From contig NZ_JAIZVX010000010.1 of the NCBI RefSeq assembly GCF_021768455.1, forward strand, positions 1 to 47,519: DNA of 47,519 bases, given 5' to 3'. Position 1 is the first letter of the stretch. Every line of letters starts with the position of its first letter. Shown piece by piece: positions 28,534 through 41,116 of this stretch. A program made the position numbers and the translations under genes. The notes under the pieces are model-generated. The model was not told the origin of the DNA. It saw only the letters and a list, made by a program, of their open reading frames with translations, and did not search any database. This DNA comes from Aquabacterium sp. (lineage in GTDB: Bacteria; Pseudomonadota; Gammaproteobacteria; Burkholderiales; Burkholderiaceae_C).

Positions 28534-29186
28534 GCTGCAGGGGCCTCGGCGCGCGCCAATGCTCGCCATGCTCGCCAGCCCCACGCCGACAGCAAGGCGA
28601 ACACAGCGTACAACCACACCGTGAGCCAGAGCTGCTTGTGGGCGAACAGGGCCATGCTGAAGAGGTTGACGGCGAGCCAGCAGGGCCAGTTCTCCACTCG
28701 CTTGCGCGCCAGCAGCCATTGGCCCAACAGGCTGGCGGCGGTGGGAAGGGCATCGGCGAAAGGCACGTCGGAGTCGGTGAAATGACGCAGCAGCAGCCCC
28801 AGTGCAGGCCAGGCCAACAACAGCACCAGCAGGGCCCCGGCGCGCTGCCTGGCCGTGAGCCAGGACACCGATTCGCCGCCCTGGCTGGCGTCACCCTTGA
28901 GCCATTGCCGCCAGCCCCAGGCAGAGACCAGCACGAACACCAGTTGCAGACCCGCCTCGCCGTACAGCCCGGAGCGCAGGAAGAGCAGGCCATACAGCAC
29001 CGAGCTCAGCATCGCCAAGGGCCAGCCCAGCGGATTGACACGCAGATTGCAGGCCACCATCCAGAGCGACAGCACACAGGCCACGCCTTCCAGTCGGCTG
29101 ACGGGGACCGCCCAGGCGGTGAACCACGGCAAGAGTGACCAGTCCAGCCAGGCGAGCCCGGCAGCCAGCAGCGCAGAGCCCGACAT
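28530..29186 (-). CDS. pnuC: nicotinamide riboside transporter PnuC
   Basis: A seven-helix inner-membrane facilitator of 218 residues. The family motifs NPLGWPLAMLSSVLYGLLF and ENWPCWLAVNLFSMALF followed by HKQLWLTVWLYAVF are clear, including the tryptophan/asparagine pattern that lines the substrate site. Imported riboside would be trapped by phosphorylation, matching the kinase gene that overlaps its end. Its ATG overlaps the ftsB stop by one base (TGATG), giving a tight ftsB-pnuC-kinase unit. Confidence 0.92.
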   Translation of the reverse strand: MSGSALLAAGLAWLDWSLLPWFTAWAVPVSRLEGVACVLSLWMVACNLRVNPLGWPLAMLSSVLYGLLFLRSGLYGEAGLQLVFVLVSAWGWRQWLKGDASQGGESVSWLTARQRAGALLVLLLAWPALGLLLRHFTDSDVPFADALPTAASLLGQWLLARKRVENWPCWLAVNLFSMALFAHKQLWLTVWLYAVFALLSAWGWRAWRALARAEAPAA

Positions 29187-29506
29187 CAGTGGCCGGCGGA
29201 GGGCGCAGAAGGAGTGGGTGCGGTCACTTCCGGCAGGCGACTCGTGAGTTGCACGAAGACCTCGTCCGGCTTGACCATGGCCAGCTCGGTGCGGGCTTTT
29301 TCCTCGACCATCTCCAGACCTTCCTGGAGGTCGCGCACCTCGGCGGCCAGTTGCTCATTGCGGGCCTGGGCTTCGTCGTTGACCTTTTGCTGGGCCTGGA
29401 GTTGCTGGCTGAGCTTGGCCACGCGCGGCACGCCGCCCTTGCCGAACCAGAGTTCGGCATGCACCACGGCCAAGAGGGCGAGCAGGATGAAGGTGGCAAT
29501 GCGCAT
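29186..29506 (-). CDS. ftsB: cell division protein FtsB
   Basis: A small bitopic membrane protein of 106 residues of the FtsQLB divisome complex. One N-terminal membrane segment (IATFILLALLAVVHA) is followed by LWFGKGG, a hallmark of FtsB, then a periplasmic coiled coil (about 30-70) and EEKARTELAMVKPDEVF. The Pro/Ala-rich tail is dispensable-looking. ATG 29506 is preferred to a TTG three codons upstream. eno lies just upstream, as in many proteobacteria, but a terminator stands between them. Confidence 0.92.
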   Translation of the reverse strand: MRIATFILLALLAVVHAELWFGKGGVPRVAKLSQQLQAQQKVNDEAQARNEQLAAEVRDLQEGLEMVEEKARTELAMVKPDEVFVQLTSRLPEVTAPTPSAPSAGH

Positions 29507-29571
29507 GGCGCGCAAGCTTAACAGAGGCCGCAGTCACCCCCCTCCCGTCAGCGCTGCGATCAACGCCCGAG

Positions 29572-29609
29572 CACCATGAAAAAAGGGCCTCAAGGGCCCT
29601 TTCATGGTG
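29572..29609 (-). terminator. intrinsic terminator of eno
   Basis: On the minus strand AAAGGGCC and GGCCCTTT form a stem around a short loop, followed by more Ts (six in a row). Outside this core CACCATGAAA pairs again, so the whole hairpin has about 15 base pairs with three unpaired bases on one side. It lies about 40 bases after the eno stop, before ftsB. Confidence 0.85.
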
Positions 29610-29649
29610 ACGCAGCATGGGCACCGCACGGCGCCCTGCCCTCGCCGAA

Positions 29650-31010
<1,361 letters not shown>

Positions 31011-31083
31011 ACCGACCCGAGGGGCGCCCGGTGCGTGCAAACCACACCCATCCGGACGGTGCCAGGCCACGCGTGCGCGTGGT

Positions 31084-31941
31084 TCAGGCGGAGAAGTCGG
31101 TTTCCAGGAAACCGTTCTTCTTGGTGATGCGGTCGAGTTCGACCAGGGTTTCGAGCAGGGCCTTCATGTGCTTGAGGGGAACGGCGTTGGGGCCGTCGCT
31201 CCAGGCCTTGGCGGGGTCCGGATGGGTCTCCATGAAGAGGCCGGCCACACCCGCGGCCACACCTGCACGCGCCAGCACCGGCACCATCTCGCGGGCGCCG
31301 CCGCTGGCGCCGCCCAGGCCGCCGGGCTTTTGCACCGAGTGGGTCACGTCAAAGACCACCGGGGCGCCAGACTTGCGCATCTCGGCCAGGCTGGTCATGT
31401 CGGCCACCAGGTTGTTGTAGCCGAAACTCACCCCGCGCTCGCAGGCCAGGAAGAGATCGGGCGACAGGCCGGCTTCCACTGCGGCAGCACGGGCCTTGTC
31501 GATGACGTTCTTCATGTCCCAGGGCGCGAGGAACTGGCCCTTCTTGATGTTGACCGGCTTGCCCGACTTGGCCACCGCACGGATGAAATCGGTCTGGCGG
31601 CACAGGAAGGCCGGGGTCTGCAGCACGTCGACCACGCTGGCGACTTCGGCCACCTGCGATTCGTCGTGCACGTCGGTCAGCACCGGCAGACCGGTCTGGC
31701 GACGCACCTCGTCGAGGATCTGCAGGCCCTTCTCCATGCCCACGCCACGGGCGGTCGTGCCCGAGGAGCGGTTGGCCTTGTCAAAGGAGCCCTTGTAAAT
31801 CAGCGGGATGCCCAAGGCCGTACAGGCCTCCTTGAGCCGACCCGCCACTTCAAGGGACAACTCCAGCCCCTCGATGGAGCAGGTGCCCGCGATCAGGAAA
31901 AAGGGATGCTCAAGGCCAGCGTCAAAACCGCAGAGTTTCAT
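31084..31941 (-). CDS. kdsA: 3-deoxy-8-phosphooctulonate synthase
   Basis: Condenses arabinose 5-phosphate with phosphoenolpyruvate to make KDO 8-phosphate for lipopolysaccharide. The protein has 285 residues. Typical segments: AGTCSIEG at the N-terminus, [43 protein letters not shown] and [13 protein letters not shown] cysteine in AGTCSIEG does not by itself settle whether the enzyme is metal-dependent. It lies 24 bases after pyrG and upstream of eno, whose product supplies the substrate PEP. Confidence 0.97.
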   Translation of the reverse strand: MKLCGFDAGLEHPFFLIAGTCSIEGLELSLEVAGRLKEACTALGIPLIYKGSFDKANRSSGTTARGVGMEKGLQILDEVRRQTGLPVLTDVHDESQVAEVASVVDVLQTPAFLCRQTDFIRAVAKSGKPVNIKKGQFLAPWDMKNVIDKARAAAVEAGLSPDLFLACERGVSFGYNNLVADMTSLAEMRKSGAPVVFDVTHSVQKPGGLGGASGGAREMVPVLARAGVAAGVAGLFMETHPDPAKAWSDGPNAVPLKHMKALLETLVELDRITKKNGFLETDFSA

Positions 31942-31965
31942 GGGGAGTGCTTCCTGTCGGCCCGA

Positions 31966-33677
<1,712 letters not shown>

Positions 33678-33797
33678 GGTGCTCAGGCCCCCTTCACGGC
33701 GCCCGCATGCGTGGATTGGTGCACGACGCCTGGCGTGCGGGGCGCCGCATAATGCCGCGCTCTGCCCGGCTTCGGGCGCCTGATAACGGAGACGCCC

Positions 33798-34538
33798 TTG
33801 CTGTTTTTGCTCCGCATGCTGCTCTTGAGCGCGCTGTTCGTCGTGGCCAGTGTGCTGGGTTTGCTGGTTGGCCTGCTGCGCCCCTTCAACCCCGACAACA
33901 GCCGGGTCTGTGCCCGCCTCTACAGCCGCCCTGCCCTGCGCATCCTGGGGTTGAGGGTGAAGCGCGAAACCGAGTCGCTGCGCCACCACCGCCGTCCGGC
34001 CGTGATCGTGAGCAACCACCTCTCTAACCACGATCTCTTCGTGTTCGGGCGCGTGGTGCCGGAACGCACGGTGAGCCTGGGCAAGAAGAGCCTGAAGTGG
34101 CTGCCGCTGTTCGGGCAGCTCTATTGGTTGGCCGGCAATGTGCTGATCGACCGGGGCAATGCGGTCAAGGCCAAGCAGGCCATGCTGGCCGTGACCGAGG
34201 CGCTGCAGCAGCACGACCTCTCGATCTGGGTGTTTGCCGAAGGCACGCGCAACCACGGCAAGGGGCTGGCCCCCCTGAAAAAAGGCGCCTTCGTCATGGC
34301 GATCAATGCGGGGGTGCCCATCGTGCCGGTGTGCGCCAGCACCTATGTGACGCACATGAAACTGAACCGCTGGCACAGCGGTGACGTGGTGTTGCGCTCG
34401 CTCGACCCCATCCCCACGACCGGCCTCACGCTGGACGACGTGCCGGCGCTGATGGAACGCTGCCGCACCCTGATGGTGGAGTGCATCGCCACGCTGGACG
34501 CCGAGGTCGCCCAGGCGGCCGCCGCTCGGGGCCACTGA
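33798..34538 (+). CDS. lysophospholipid (1-acylglycerol-3-phosphate) acyltransferase
   Basis: A PlsC-type membrane acyltransferase of up to 246 residues. An N-terminal hydrophobic helix is followed by the catalytic NHLSNHD (HX4D) and the substrate-binding VFAEGTRNHG; PIVPVCAST is the fourth family motif. It would place the second acyl chain on the phospholipid precursor. The TTG at 33798 is taken as start because GGAG stands six bases upstream and the residues fit the family N-terminus; the first in-frame ATG (33816) would shorten the membrane helix. It stands alone between pyrG and the convergent Anbu gene. Confidence 0.88.
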   Translation: MLFLLRMLLLSALFVVASVLGLLVGLLRPFNPDNSRVCARLYSRPALRILGLRVKRETESLRHHRRPAVIVSNHLSNHDLFVFGRVVPERTVSLGKKSLKWLPLFGQLYWLAGNVLIDRGNAVKAKQAMLAVTEALQQHDLSIWVFAEGTRNHGKGLAPLKKGAFVMAINAGVPIVPVCASTYVTHMKLNRWHSGDVVLRSLDPIPTTGLTLDDVPALMERCRTLMVECIATLDAEVAQAAAARGH

Positions 34539-34565
34539 CCACACCCGGGTGACCGGGCTGCGGGT

Positions 34566-35393
34566 TCAGCCGTTGGGAGCGCTGATCTTGCTCAGTGGGT
34601 TCATGGCCTGAGGCTGGGCGCTGGTAGCGCCGGTGTTCAGGTCAGGCTGGTCGCCACTCCAGGTGGGATCGGGAATCGAGTCGAACACCTGCTGAAGACG
34701 CTGGCCCCAGCTGCTGCGGATCATGCGGAAGTAGCTGTTGCTCTCGTCGATGTGGATGAGCTTGTCGACCTTGAGCGCATTGGCCTCGTACACCAGCAGG
34801 TCGAGCGGCAGACCGACCGAAAGATTGGACTTCAGGGTGGAATCCATCGAGATCAGCGCGCACTTGGCGGCCTCCTGCAGCGGCGTGCGTGGGGTGACCA
34901 CGCGGTCGATGACGGGTTTGCCGTACTTGGATTCGCCGATCTGGAAGTAGCAGACGCCGTCGATGCCGGCTTCGACGAAATTGCCAGCAGCGTAGACGTT
35001 GAACAGGCGCATGGTTTCGCCCTGGATCTGGCCGCCAACGATGATGCTGCAGTTGAAGTCGATGCCATGCTTTTTGAGGGCCTCGGCGTCGCGGGCGTGG
35101 ACCTTGCGCACGGCACTGCCCACGATGCGGGCCACGTCGAAGAGGCTCTTGGCCGTCCAGACGGTGACAGGCTCTCCATCCGAGCCCTCGATGGTTTCAT
35201 TGGCCAGCAGCTGCTTCACCGCCTGGGTGATGGCCAGGTTGCCGGCCGTCAGCAGGACGATCACGCGTTCGCCTGCCTTTTCGTAGACCGTCATCTTGCG
35301 GAAGGTGCTGATCTGGTCCATGCCCGCGTTGGTGCGTGAGTCAGACAGGAAAACAAGCCCGGCTTCAAGCCGCATGGCAACGCAATAGGTCAT
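34566..35393 (-). CDS. Anbu-type proteasome-like protease
   Basis: A bacterial proteasome homologue of 275 residues. The chain begins MTYCVAMRL, so Thr2 would be the N-terminal nucleophile after Met removal; [12 protein letters not shown] holds the matching Asp and the expected Lys is in [21 protein letters not shown] and [11 protein letters not shown] correspond to proteasome beta strands. The start matches the Anbu family (COG3484-like) best; the betaproteobacterial proteasome homologue BPH is the alternative. The substrate and physiological role are not known. The ATG overlaps the mutS stop by four bases; the usual Anbu partner genes (transglutaminase-like, ATP-grasp) are not visible here. 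Confidence 0.85.
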   Translation of the reverse strand: MTYCVAMRLEAGLVFLSDSRTNAGMDQISTFRKMTVYEKAGERVIVLLTAGNLAITQAVKQLLANETIEGSDGEPVTVWTAKSLFDVARIVGSAVRKVHARDAEALKKHGIDFNCSIIVGGQIQGETMRLFNVYAAGNFVEAGIDGVCYFQIGESKYGKPVIDRVVTPRTPLQEAAKCALISMDSTLKSNLSVGLPLDLLVYEANALKVDKLIHIDESNSYFRMIRSSWGQRLQQVFDSIPDPTWSGDQPDLNTGATSAQPQAMNPLSKISAPNG

Positions 35394-38104
35394 GATGAAA
35401 ACACCGCTTTGAGTTTGTAGAGCGCGTCCAGCGCTTCACGAGGGGTCAGGGTATCCGGATCGATGCCGGCCAGCAAGGAGAGGGTCTGGGCATCCGCAGG
35501 GCTGAGTGTCTCACCTGCCGGAGCAGCCAGGGCGCTGCCGGAAGCGGCCAGAGCCTCGGCATCGAAGCCAGGCGCCACAGGGGCGGCAAAAAGGTCGATC
35601 TGGGTTTCGTGCTGCTTTTGCTGCGCCTCGAGGGATTCGAGCGTGGCGCGGGCCTGACGGATCAGGGTGTGGGGCATGCCGGCCAGGCGGGCCACCTGCA
35701 CCCCGTAGCTGCGGCTGGCGGGGCCGTGCTGCAGCTCATGGAGGAAGACGATGTCATCCCCCGCCTCGGCCACCCCCACGTGCACGTTGATCGCACGAGG
35801 GTGCTTCTCGGGCAGCGAGGTCAGCTCGAAATAGTGGGTGGCGAACAGGGTGAAGGCCTTGTTCTTGTCGTGCAGGTAGCTGGCGATGGCTCCTGCGAGC
35901 GACAGCCCGTCGAAGGTCGAGGTGCCGCGGCCGATCTCGTCCATGAGCACCAGCGAGTGCTCGGTGGCCGTGTGGACGATGGCTGCGGCCTCGGTCATCT
36001 CCAGCATGAAGGTGGACTGGGCGTTGGCCAGGTCGTCGGCCGCGCCGATGCGGGTGTGGATGGCGTCGATGGGGCCCAGTCGGCAGGCGGCGGCCGGCAC
36101 GTAGGAACCCATGGCCGCCAGCAGCGCGATCAGGGCCACCTGGCGCATGAAGGTCGACTTGCCGCCCATGTTGGGGCCGGTGATGACCATCATGCGGCGG
36201 TTGGCGTCGAAACGGCAGTCGTTGGGAATGAAGGCCGCGCCGGTGGTTTCCATCAGGCGGGCTTCGACCACCGGGTGGCGGCCCTTTTCGATCTCGATGC
36301 AGGGCTGGTTGACGAACTCAGGGCGGGCCCACCCCAGGGTGGCGGCACGTTCGGCCAGGGCGGCCAGAGCGTCGAGCGTGGCCAGGGCCCGCGCCAGGGT
36401 GCCGAGGGTGGCGATGTGGGCCTGGAGAAAGTCGATCAGCTGGTCGAACAGGGCCTTTTCGCGCGCCAGGGCACGCTCCTGGGCTGACAGGGCCTTGTCT
36501 TCGAAGGCCTTGAGTTCGGGCGTGATGAAGCGCTCGGCGTTTTTCAGGGTCTGGCGTCGCTGGTAGTCGAGCGGAACCTTGTCGGCCTGGCTTTGCGTGA
36601 CCTCGATGTAGAAGCCGTGGACCTTGTTGAACTGCACGCGCAGGTTGTGGATGCCGGTGCGTTCGCGCTCGCGGGCCTCCATGTCGAGCAGGAAGGCGTC
36701 GCAGTTCTGGGAGATGGCGCGGAGTTCGTCGAGATCGGAATCGAAGCCATGGGCGATGACGCCGCCGTCGCGCAGCAACACCGCGGGGGTTTCCAGCAAC
36801 ATGGCCTGCAGGCGCTGCGCCATGGCCGCATCGGGCTGCAGCGCACCGTGCAGCTGGGCCAACAGGGGTGTGGTCTCGGCCACGCGCTCGCGCAAGGCGG
36901 GCAGACCCAGCAGGGTGTCGCGCAGACCGGCCAGTTCACGGGGACGCACCTGGCGCAAGGCAATCCGTGCGGTGATGCGCTCGACATCGCTCATCTGGCG
37001 CAGCGCTTCGCGCAAGGCTTCGTATCCCTGCTCGTGCTGCGCGGGGGCCAGCAGGCAGGCGATGGCGTCCAGCCGGCTCCTGGCCACAGCGCGCTCACGA
37101 AGCGGCTGTGTGAGCCACAGGCGCAGGGCTCGGCTGCCCATGCCGGTGCGGCACGTGTCGATCAGCGACAGCAGCGTGGGCGCGTCTTCACCACGCAGGG
37201 TCTGCGTGAGTTCAAGGTTGCGCAGGGTGGCCGGGGGCAGGTCCAGCAGCTCGTTGGTGCGGGGCACATCGAGCGAGGCCACATGCGACAGCGCCCTGCC
37301 CTGGGTGTGCTCGGCAAAGCTGAGCAGTGCGGCCGCGGCCGACTGCGCCAGGGCCATCTCCTGGGCGCCCCAGGCCTGCAGGTTGCTCACCTGCAGTTGT
37401 TCGCACAGCTTGCGGGCGCCCAGGCCGGTGTCGAACTGCCAGCTGGGGCGCGGGGTCATGGCGGTGCCGCGGCCCTGGCCCAGCATGGGCTGCAAGGTTG
37501 GCGGCACGCGCTCGCGGTCGTACAGGATTTCAGCGGGTTGCAGGCGCGCCAGCCAACCGGCGAGGTCGCGCTCGGTGCACTCGGTCAGCCCCAGGCGACC
37601 GCTGGAGAGCCCCAGCCAGGCCAGGCCACAGGGCACCGCGTGCTCGGCGTGGCGGCCGCGCTTGTCCATCACCACCGCCAGCAGCAGGGCGTCGGCGCGC
37701 TCGTTGAGGAGTTCGGCATCGGTCAGGGTGCCGGGTGTGACCACCCGCACGACCTTGCGCTCCATCGGGCCCTTGGTGGCCCCAGGCTCGCCAATCTGCT
37801 CTGCAATGGCCACCGATTCACCCAGGCGGATGAGCTTGGCGAGGTAGGTTTCGACCGCATGCACGGGCACACCGGCCATGACCACCGGCTCGCCGGCAGA
37901 CTGGCCGCGCACGGTCAGGGTGATGTCGATCAGGCGGTTGGCTTTGCGTGCGTCATCGTAGAAAAGTTCGTAAAAGTCCCCCATCCGATAGAAGACCAGG
38001 GTCTCGGGGTACTCCAGCTTGATGCGAAGGTACTGGGCCATCATCGGGGTGTGCTTCTCGAAGCCCGCCGCGCTGTCGACCACTTTTGTCTTGTCCTTGT
38101 CCAT
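35390..38104 (-). CDS. mutS: DNA mismatch repair protein MutS
   Basis: Mismatch recognition ATPase, 904 residues, slightly longer than the Escherichia coli protein. The mismatch-reading Phe and Glu are in [11 protein letters not shown] near residue 40. The lever and clamp region follows, then the ATPase with Walker [27 protein letters not shown] and ATHYFELT. The C-terminal tail has the dimerisation and beta-clamp-type segments. Its stop overlaps the start of the Anbu gene, so the pair is translated together. Upstream is a 209-base gap shared with the divergent pilin operon. Confidence 0.97.
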   Translation of the reverse strand: MDKDKTKVVDSAAGFEKHTPMMAQYLRIKLEYPETLVFYRMGDFYELFYDDARKANRLIDITLTVRGQSAGEPVVMAGVPVHAVETYLAKLIRLGESVAIAEQIGEPGATKGPMERKVVRVVTPGTLTDAELLNERADALLLAVVMDKRGRHAEHAVPCGLAWLGLSSGRLGLTECTERDLAGWLARLQPAEILYDRERVPPTLQPMLGQGRGTAMTPRPSWQFDTGLGARKLCEQLQVSNLQAWGAQEMALAQSAAAALLSFAEHTQGRALSHVASLDVPRTNELLDLPPATLRNLELTQTLRGEDAPTLLSLIDTCRTGMGSRALRLWLTQPLRERAVARSRLDAIACLLAPAQHEQGYEALREALRQMSDVERITARIALRQVRPRELAGLRDTLLGLPALRERVAETTPLLAQLHGALQPDAAMAQRLQAMLLETPAVLLRDGGVIAHGFDSDLDELRAISQNCDAFLLDMEARERERTGIHNLRVQFNKVHGFYIEVTQSQADKVPLDYQRRQTLKNAERFITPELKAFEDKALSAQERALAREKALFDQLIDFLQAHIATLGTLARALATLDALAALAERAATLGWARPEFVNQPCIEIEKGRHPVVEARLMETTGAAFIPNDCRFDANRRMMVITGPNMGGKSTFMRQVALIALLAAMGSYVPAAACRLGPIDAIHTRIGAADDLANAQSTFMLEMTEAAAIVHTATEHSLVLMDEIGRGTSTFDGLSLAGAIASYLHDKNKAFTLFATHYFELTSLPEKHPRAINVHVGVAEAGDDIVFLHELQHGPASRSYGVQVARLAGMPHTLIRQARATLESLEAQQKQHETQIDLFAAPVAPGFDAEALAASGSALAAPAGETLSPADAQTLSLLAGIDPDTLTPREALDALYKLKAVFSS

Positions 38105-38208
38105 CCGTCACCTTGCACGCTGTGCACAGCCAGCCCTCAGTCACATGCGCTGACAGCCGGCAGGGCCATCCAGGGCCCTGAAACCAAAGGCGCGGATTTT
38201 AAGCGCCC

Positions 38209-38268
38209 GGCACTGTGTCGAGCCCGATACCGAGCCTTCACATTACACGACCAGCTGGACACAGTGCC
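38209..38268. repeat. 11-bp inverted repeat in the mutS-pilin gap
   Basis: GGCACTGTGTC (38209-38219) and GACACAGTGCC (38258-38268) are perfect inverted copies 38 bases apart. The spacer includes an AT-richer patch (TTCACATTACACG) that could hold a promoter. A shorter repeat, GGCGC and GCGCC around 38189-38207, stands just before it. The site lies in the intergenic region of the divergent mutS and pilin genes, so it may be a regulator's operator. Confidence 0.55.
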
Positions 38269-38313
38269 TTTGCACAGGCACCCCATCATCACCAGGGCAC
38301 TCTTCCCTGGCCC

Positions 38314-38820
38314 ATGACACCCGTTCTTGCTGTTCCTCTCGCCCTGTCGTCCGGCCTGCCCTGGCGCGCGCCAGCGAGGCCCGCCACATGCGCCAGCAAG
38401 GGCTTCACGCTCATCGAATTGATGATCACGGTGGCGATCGTGGCCATCCTGGCGGGGGTCGCGATGCCCGCGTACACCCGCTACATCATGCGCGGTCGCA
38501 TCCCGGAGGCGACGGCCACCCTCGCGGCCTGGCAAATCAAGATGGAGCAGTGGTTCCAGGACACCCGCAGCGTCTACGCCTCTGGGAGCACCAGCGCCTG
38601 CGGCGTGTCCACGCCCACCGCCACCAGCAGCTTCAGTTTTGCCTGCACCCCGTCGTCGTCCAGCAGCTACCAACTCAAGGCCACCGGCCTGGGCAGCATG
38701 GCCGGTTTCGCCTACACCGTGGACCAGGACGGCAACAAGACGTCGGTCATCACGGCCAGCGGCTGGGCGGCCACCTCGAACAGCTGCTGGATCACGCAAC
38801 CCGGCGGCCAGTGCCCATGA
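38314..38820 (+). CDS. type IV minor pilin (PilE-like)
   Basis: A pilin with the prepilin peptidase site SKG-FTLIELMITVAIVAIL, including Glu5 of the mature protein. The mature part is about 140 residues with two pairs of cysteines. From the ATG at 38314 the leader would be 30 residues, which is long, and no ribosome-binding site is seen there. An ATG at 38388 with GAGG upstream encodes MRQQG, a normal leader, but is out of frame by one base (see findings). First gene of the cluster; fimT follows with an ATGA overlap. Confidence 0.8.
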   Translation: MTPVLAVPLALSSGLPWRAPARPATCASKGFTLIELMITVAIVAILAGVAMPAYTRYIMRGRIPEATATLAAWQIKMEQWFQDTRSVYASGSTSACGVSTPTATSSFSFACTPSSSSSYQLKATGLGSMAGFAYTVDQDGNKTSVITASGWAATSNSCWITQPGGQCP

Positions 38821-39464
38821 CAAACCGATCCGGTTCACAGCGGGGATTGGGTCTGGTCGAGCTGATGGTGGGTCTGGCGGTGATGGCCATGGCCCTGGGT
38901 TATGCCCTGCCCTCCTTCGCAGACTGGCTGCGCAACGCCCGCGTGCGCAACGCCGCACTGGCGGTGCAAGGCGGCCTGCAATTTGCCCAGGCCGAGGCTG
39001 CACGTCGCAATCAGTTGGTGCGCTTTCAGTTCACCAGCACGCAAGACGCTTCCTGCCAACTCCAGGCCACGGGGCCTCACTGGCTGGTCAGCCTGTCTGT
39101 GGCAGACGGCAGCGGGCAGAGCACCTCGCCTGCGGGTGCGTGCGGCCAGGCCATTGCCGACACGAACGCGCCGTATGTGTTGCAGCGCAGCCCTGCCTTG
39201 CCAGCGAACTCAACCTTGTCCATGGTGGGCAGCACGGCCCTGATCGGTTTTGATGGCCTGGGGAGGCTCAACAGCCTGGGCGGCCAGGCCGTCACCACAG
39301 GCCTGACCGTGAATGTGGGCAGCAGCGATGGGACCTGCGCGGCAGCAGGGGGCACGGTGCGTTGCCTGAGGGTGCAGGTCAGCAGCGCAGGCGAGGTCCA
39401 GTTGTGCGACCCGGCACGCAGCGACACCACCGACCCCATGTCCTGCCCCACCACCAGCAACTGA
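38817..39464 (+). CDS. fimT: minor pseudopilin, FimT/GspH type
   Basis: A prepilin-like protein of 215 residues. The leader MTNRSGSQRG is followed by LGLVELMVGLAVMAMAL, giving the cleavage after Gly and Glu at position 5 of the mature form. The middle part resembles GspH/FimT (LQFAQAEAARRNQLVRFQF and LIGFDGLGRL). It would sit at the pilus tip complex with PilV, PilW and PilX. The ATG overlaps the previous stop by four bases. Confidence 0.85.
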   Translation: MTNRSGSQRGLGLVELMVGLAVMAMALGYALPSFADWLRNARVRNAALAVQGGLQFAQAEAARRNQLVRFQFTSTQDASCQLQATGPHWLVSLSVADGSGQSTSPAGACGQAIADTNAPYVLQRSPALPANSTLSMVGSTALIGFDGLGRLNSLGGQAVTTGLTVNVGSSDGTCAAAGGTVRCLRVQVSSAGEVQLCDPARSDTTDPMSCPTTSN

Positions 39465-39539
39465 ATCGCCATGCACTTTCGCGCCGCCTCCGCTTCGTCC
39501 GCACGCAGTTCATCCCGCCCTCATGGCAGGGCTGGGCTG

Positions 39540-39968
39540 ATGCGAACCTCCGGCTTCATGCTGATCGAGGTGTTGGTGGCCTTGCTGATCTTTTCGCTGG
39601 GCATCCTGGGCTTGCTCGCAGGGCAGCGCCAGGCGGTGCAGCAAGCGAGCGCCGCGCAATACCGCGCCATCGCGGCAACGCAGGCGGCCGATCTGGTCAG
39701 CAAGATGTGGCTGAGCGACCGCACCGCCGCAACCTTGCAGGCGCAATTCGCCAGCAGCAGCCAAGGCAGTGGCTACACCACCTGGCTGAGCGCGCTGGCG
39801 GCATCCGGCCTGCCCGGGGTCAGCAAGCATCCGCCGACGGTCAGCTTCACCACGGTGGCGGGTGGCACGAGCGCCGCGTCCAGCAGCCTGGCCACCATCT
39901 CCATTTACTGGCAGGGGCCTGGCGATGAGGCCGCCCACCAGTACACCGCCACGGCGCAACTCAAGTGA
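39540..39968 (+). CDS. pilV: type IV pilus minor pilin PilV
   Basis: A minor pilin of 142 residues beginning MRTSG-FMLIEVLVALLIFSLGILGL, the typical PilV N-terminus with mature Glu5. ATG 39540 gives a normal five-residue leader; the frame is open to an ATG at 39471, but those 23 codons have weaker GC bias at third positions than the rest, so they look non-coding. The C-terminus overlaps the GTG start of pilW (GTGA). Confidence 0.85.
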   Translation: MRTSGFMLIEVLVALLIFSLGILGLLAGQRQAVQQASAAQYRAIAATQAADLVSKMWLSDRTAATLQAQFASSSQGSGYTTWLSALAASGLPGVSKHPPTVSFTTVAGGTSAASSSLATISIYWQGPGDEAAHQYTATAQLK

Positions 39969-41116
39969 CCCAGCGTCCCTCGACCTCACCGCAGCGGGGC
40001 TTCAGCCTGATCGAGATCATGATCGGGCTGGTGATCGGCATGCTCTCGATCCTGACCGTGTTGCAGCTCTACCTGAAGGGCGACATCCAGAGCCGCGTCA
40101 CCACGCATGGCAACGATGCCCAGGTCAGCGCCACCATGGCCACGCATGAGCTGGGCCGCAGCATCCGTCAGGCCGGCTACGGCCTCAATGCCTTCCGCTT
40201 GCTGGGCTGCAGCCTGACGTACACCACGCTCACGGACAAGGCCTCGGTCACCCTGACAGCCCTGGCACCCATCACCGTCAACCCGGCCTCCTCAATGGTG
40301 CCAAAGGGCGACGCCAACACCGACACGCTGCTCGTGGTCAGTGGCAACGCCAACGTCACCAGCGAAGGCGATCCACTCACCACCACGCCAACGGCATCCG
40401 GCACCGGCACGGCTTTCACCGCCACCACCCATGGCTATTTCGGCGCAGGCGACTGGGTCGTGCCAGCGCCGCTCACCCGGGGCACCTCCTGCGCGCTCTA
40501 CATGGGTACCGTGACCAGCGTGGACGACGGGGTGCAACTGAGCACCTCCGCCAACAATGCCACCACCTCGGTGGGTGCGGATGCCGTGCTCTACAACCTG
40601 GGGAGTGCGCCCTCCATCCTGGCCTGGGCGGTTCGCAATGGGCAACTCACGGTGTGCGACTACCTGCGCTACCAATGCGGGCTCAGCAGCTACACCAGCA
40701 ACCAGACCGTGTGGGTGCCGGTCGTCAGCCGCATCGTCAGCCTGAGGGCGCAGTACGCCCGAGACACGTCCGGCATCTCGGGCAGCACATCCAGGATGAC
40801 CGGCGTGGCCGACACCTACGACCAACTCACCCCAGGCAGCAGCAACGACACCAGCAGCATCGCCCTGGCTTGCCGCTGGGCACGGGTCATCGGGGCGCGC
40901 TTTGCCGTGGTGGGCCGCAGCCAGCACACCGATACCAGCTACACGGCCACCAACCCGACCTGGTCGGGCAGCAGTGGTGCGGCGATCGACCTCTCCAACT
41001 CCAACACCGGTTGGCAGCGTTTTCGCTACCGACTGCTCGAAACCACCATGCCCCTGCGCAACATCATCTGGCAGGGCTCACAGACGACCTACCAGGGAGG
41101 CGATTCCGGATGCTGA
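39965..41116 (+). CDS. pilW: type IV pilus assembly protein PilW
   Basis: A minor pilin of 383 residues with GTG start overlapping pilV. The leader PSTSPQRG precedes FSLIEIMIGLVIGMLSIL, with the cleavage Gly and Glu5. RSIRQAGYGLNAF soon after is typical for PilW. The large C-terminal domain is rich in Thr and Ser. Its end overlaps the pilX start by seven bases. Confidence 0.87.
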   Translation: MTQRPSTSPQRGFSLIEIMIGLVIGMLSILTVLQLYLKGDIQSRVTTHGNDAQVSATMATHELGRSIRQAGYGLNAFRLLGCSLTYTTLTDKASVTLTALAPITVNPASSMVPKGDANTDTLLVVSGNANVTSEGDPLTTTPTASGTGTAFTATTHGYFGAGDWVVPAPLTRGTSCALYMGTVTSVDDGVQLSTSANNATTSVGADAVLYNLGSAPSILAWAVRNGQLTVCDYLRYQCGLSSYTSNQTVWVPVVSRIVSLRAQYARDTSGISGSTSRMTGVADTYDQLTPGSSNDTSSIALACRWARVIGARFAVVGRSQHTDTSYTATNPTWSGSSGAAIDLSNSNTGWQRFRYRLLETTMPLRNIIWQGSQTTYQGGDSGC

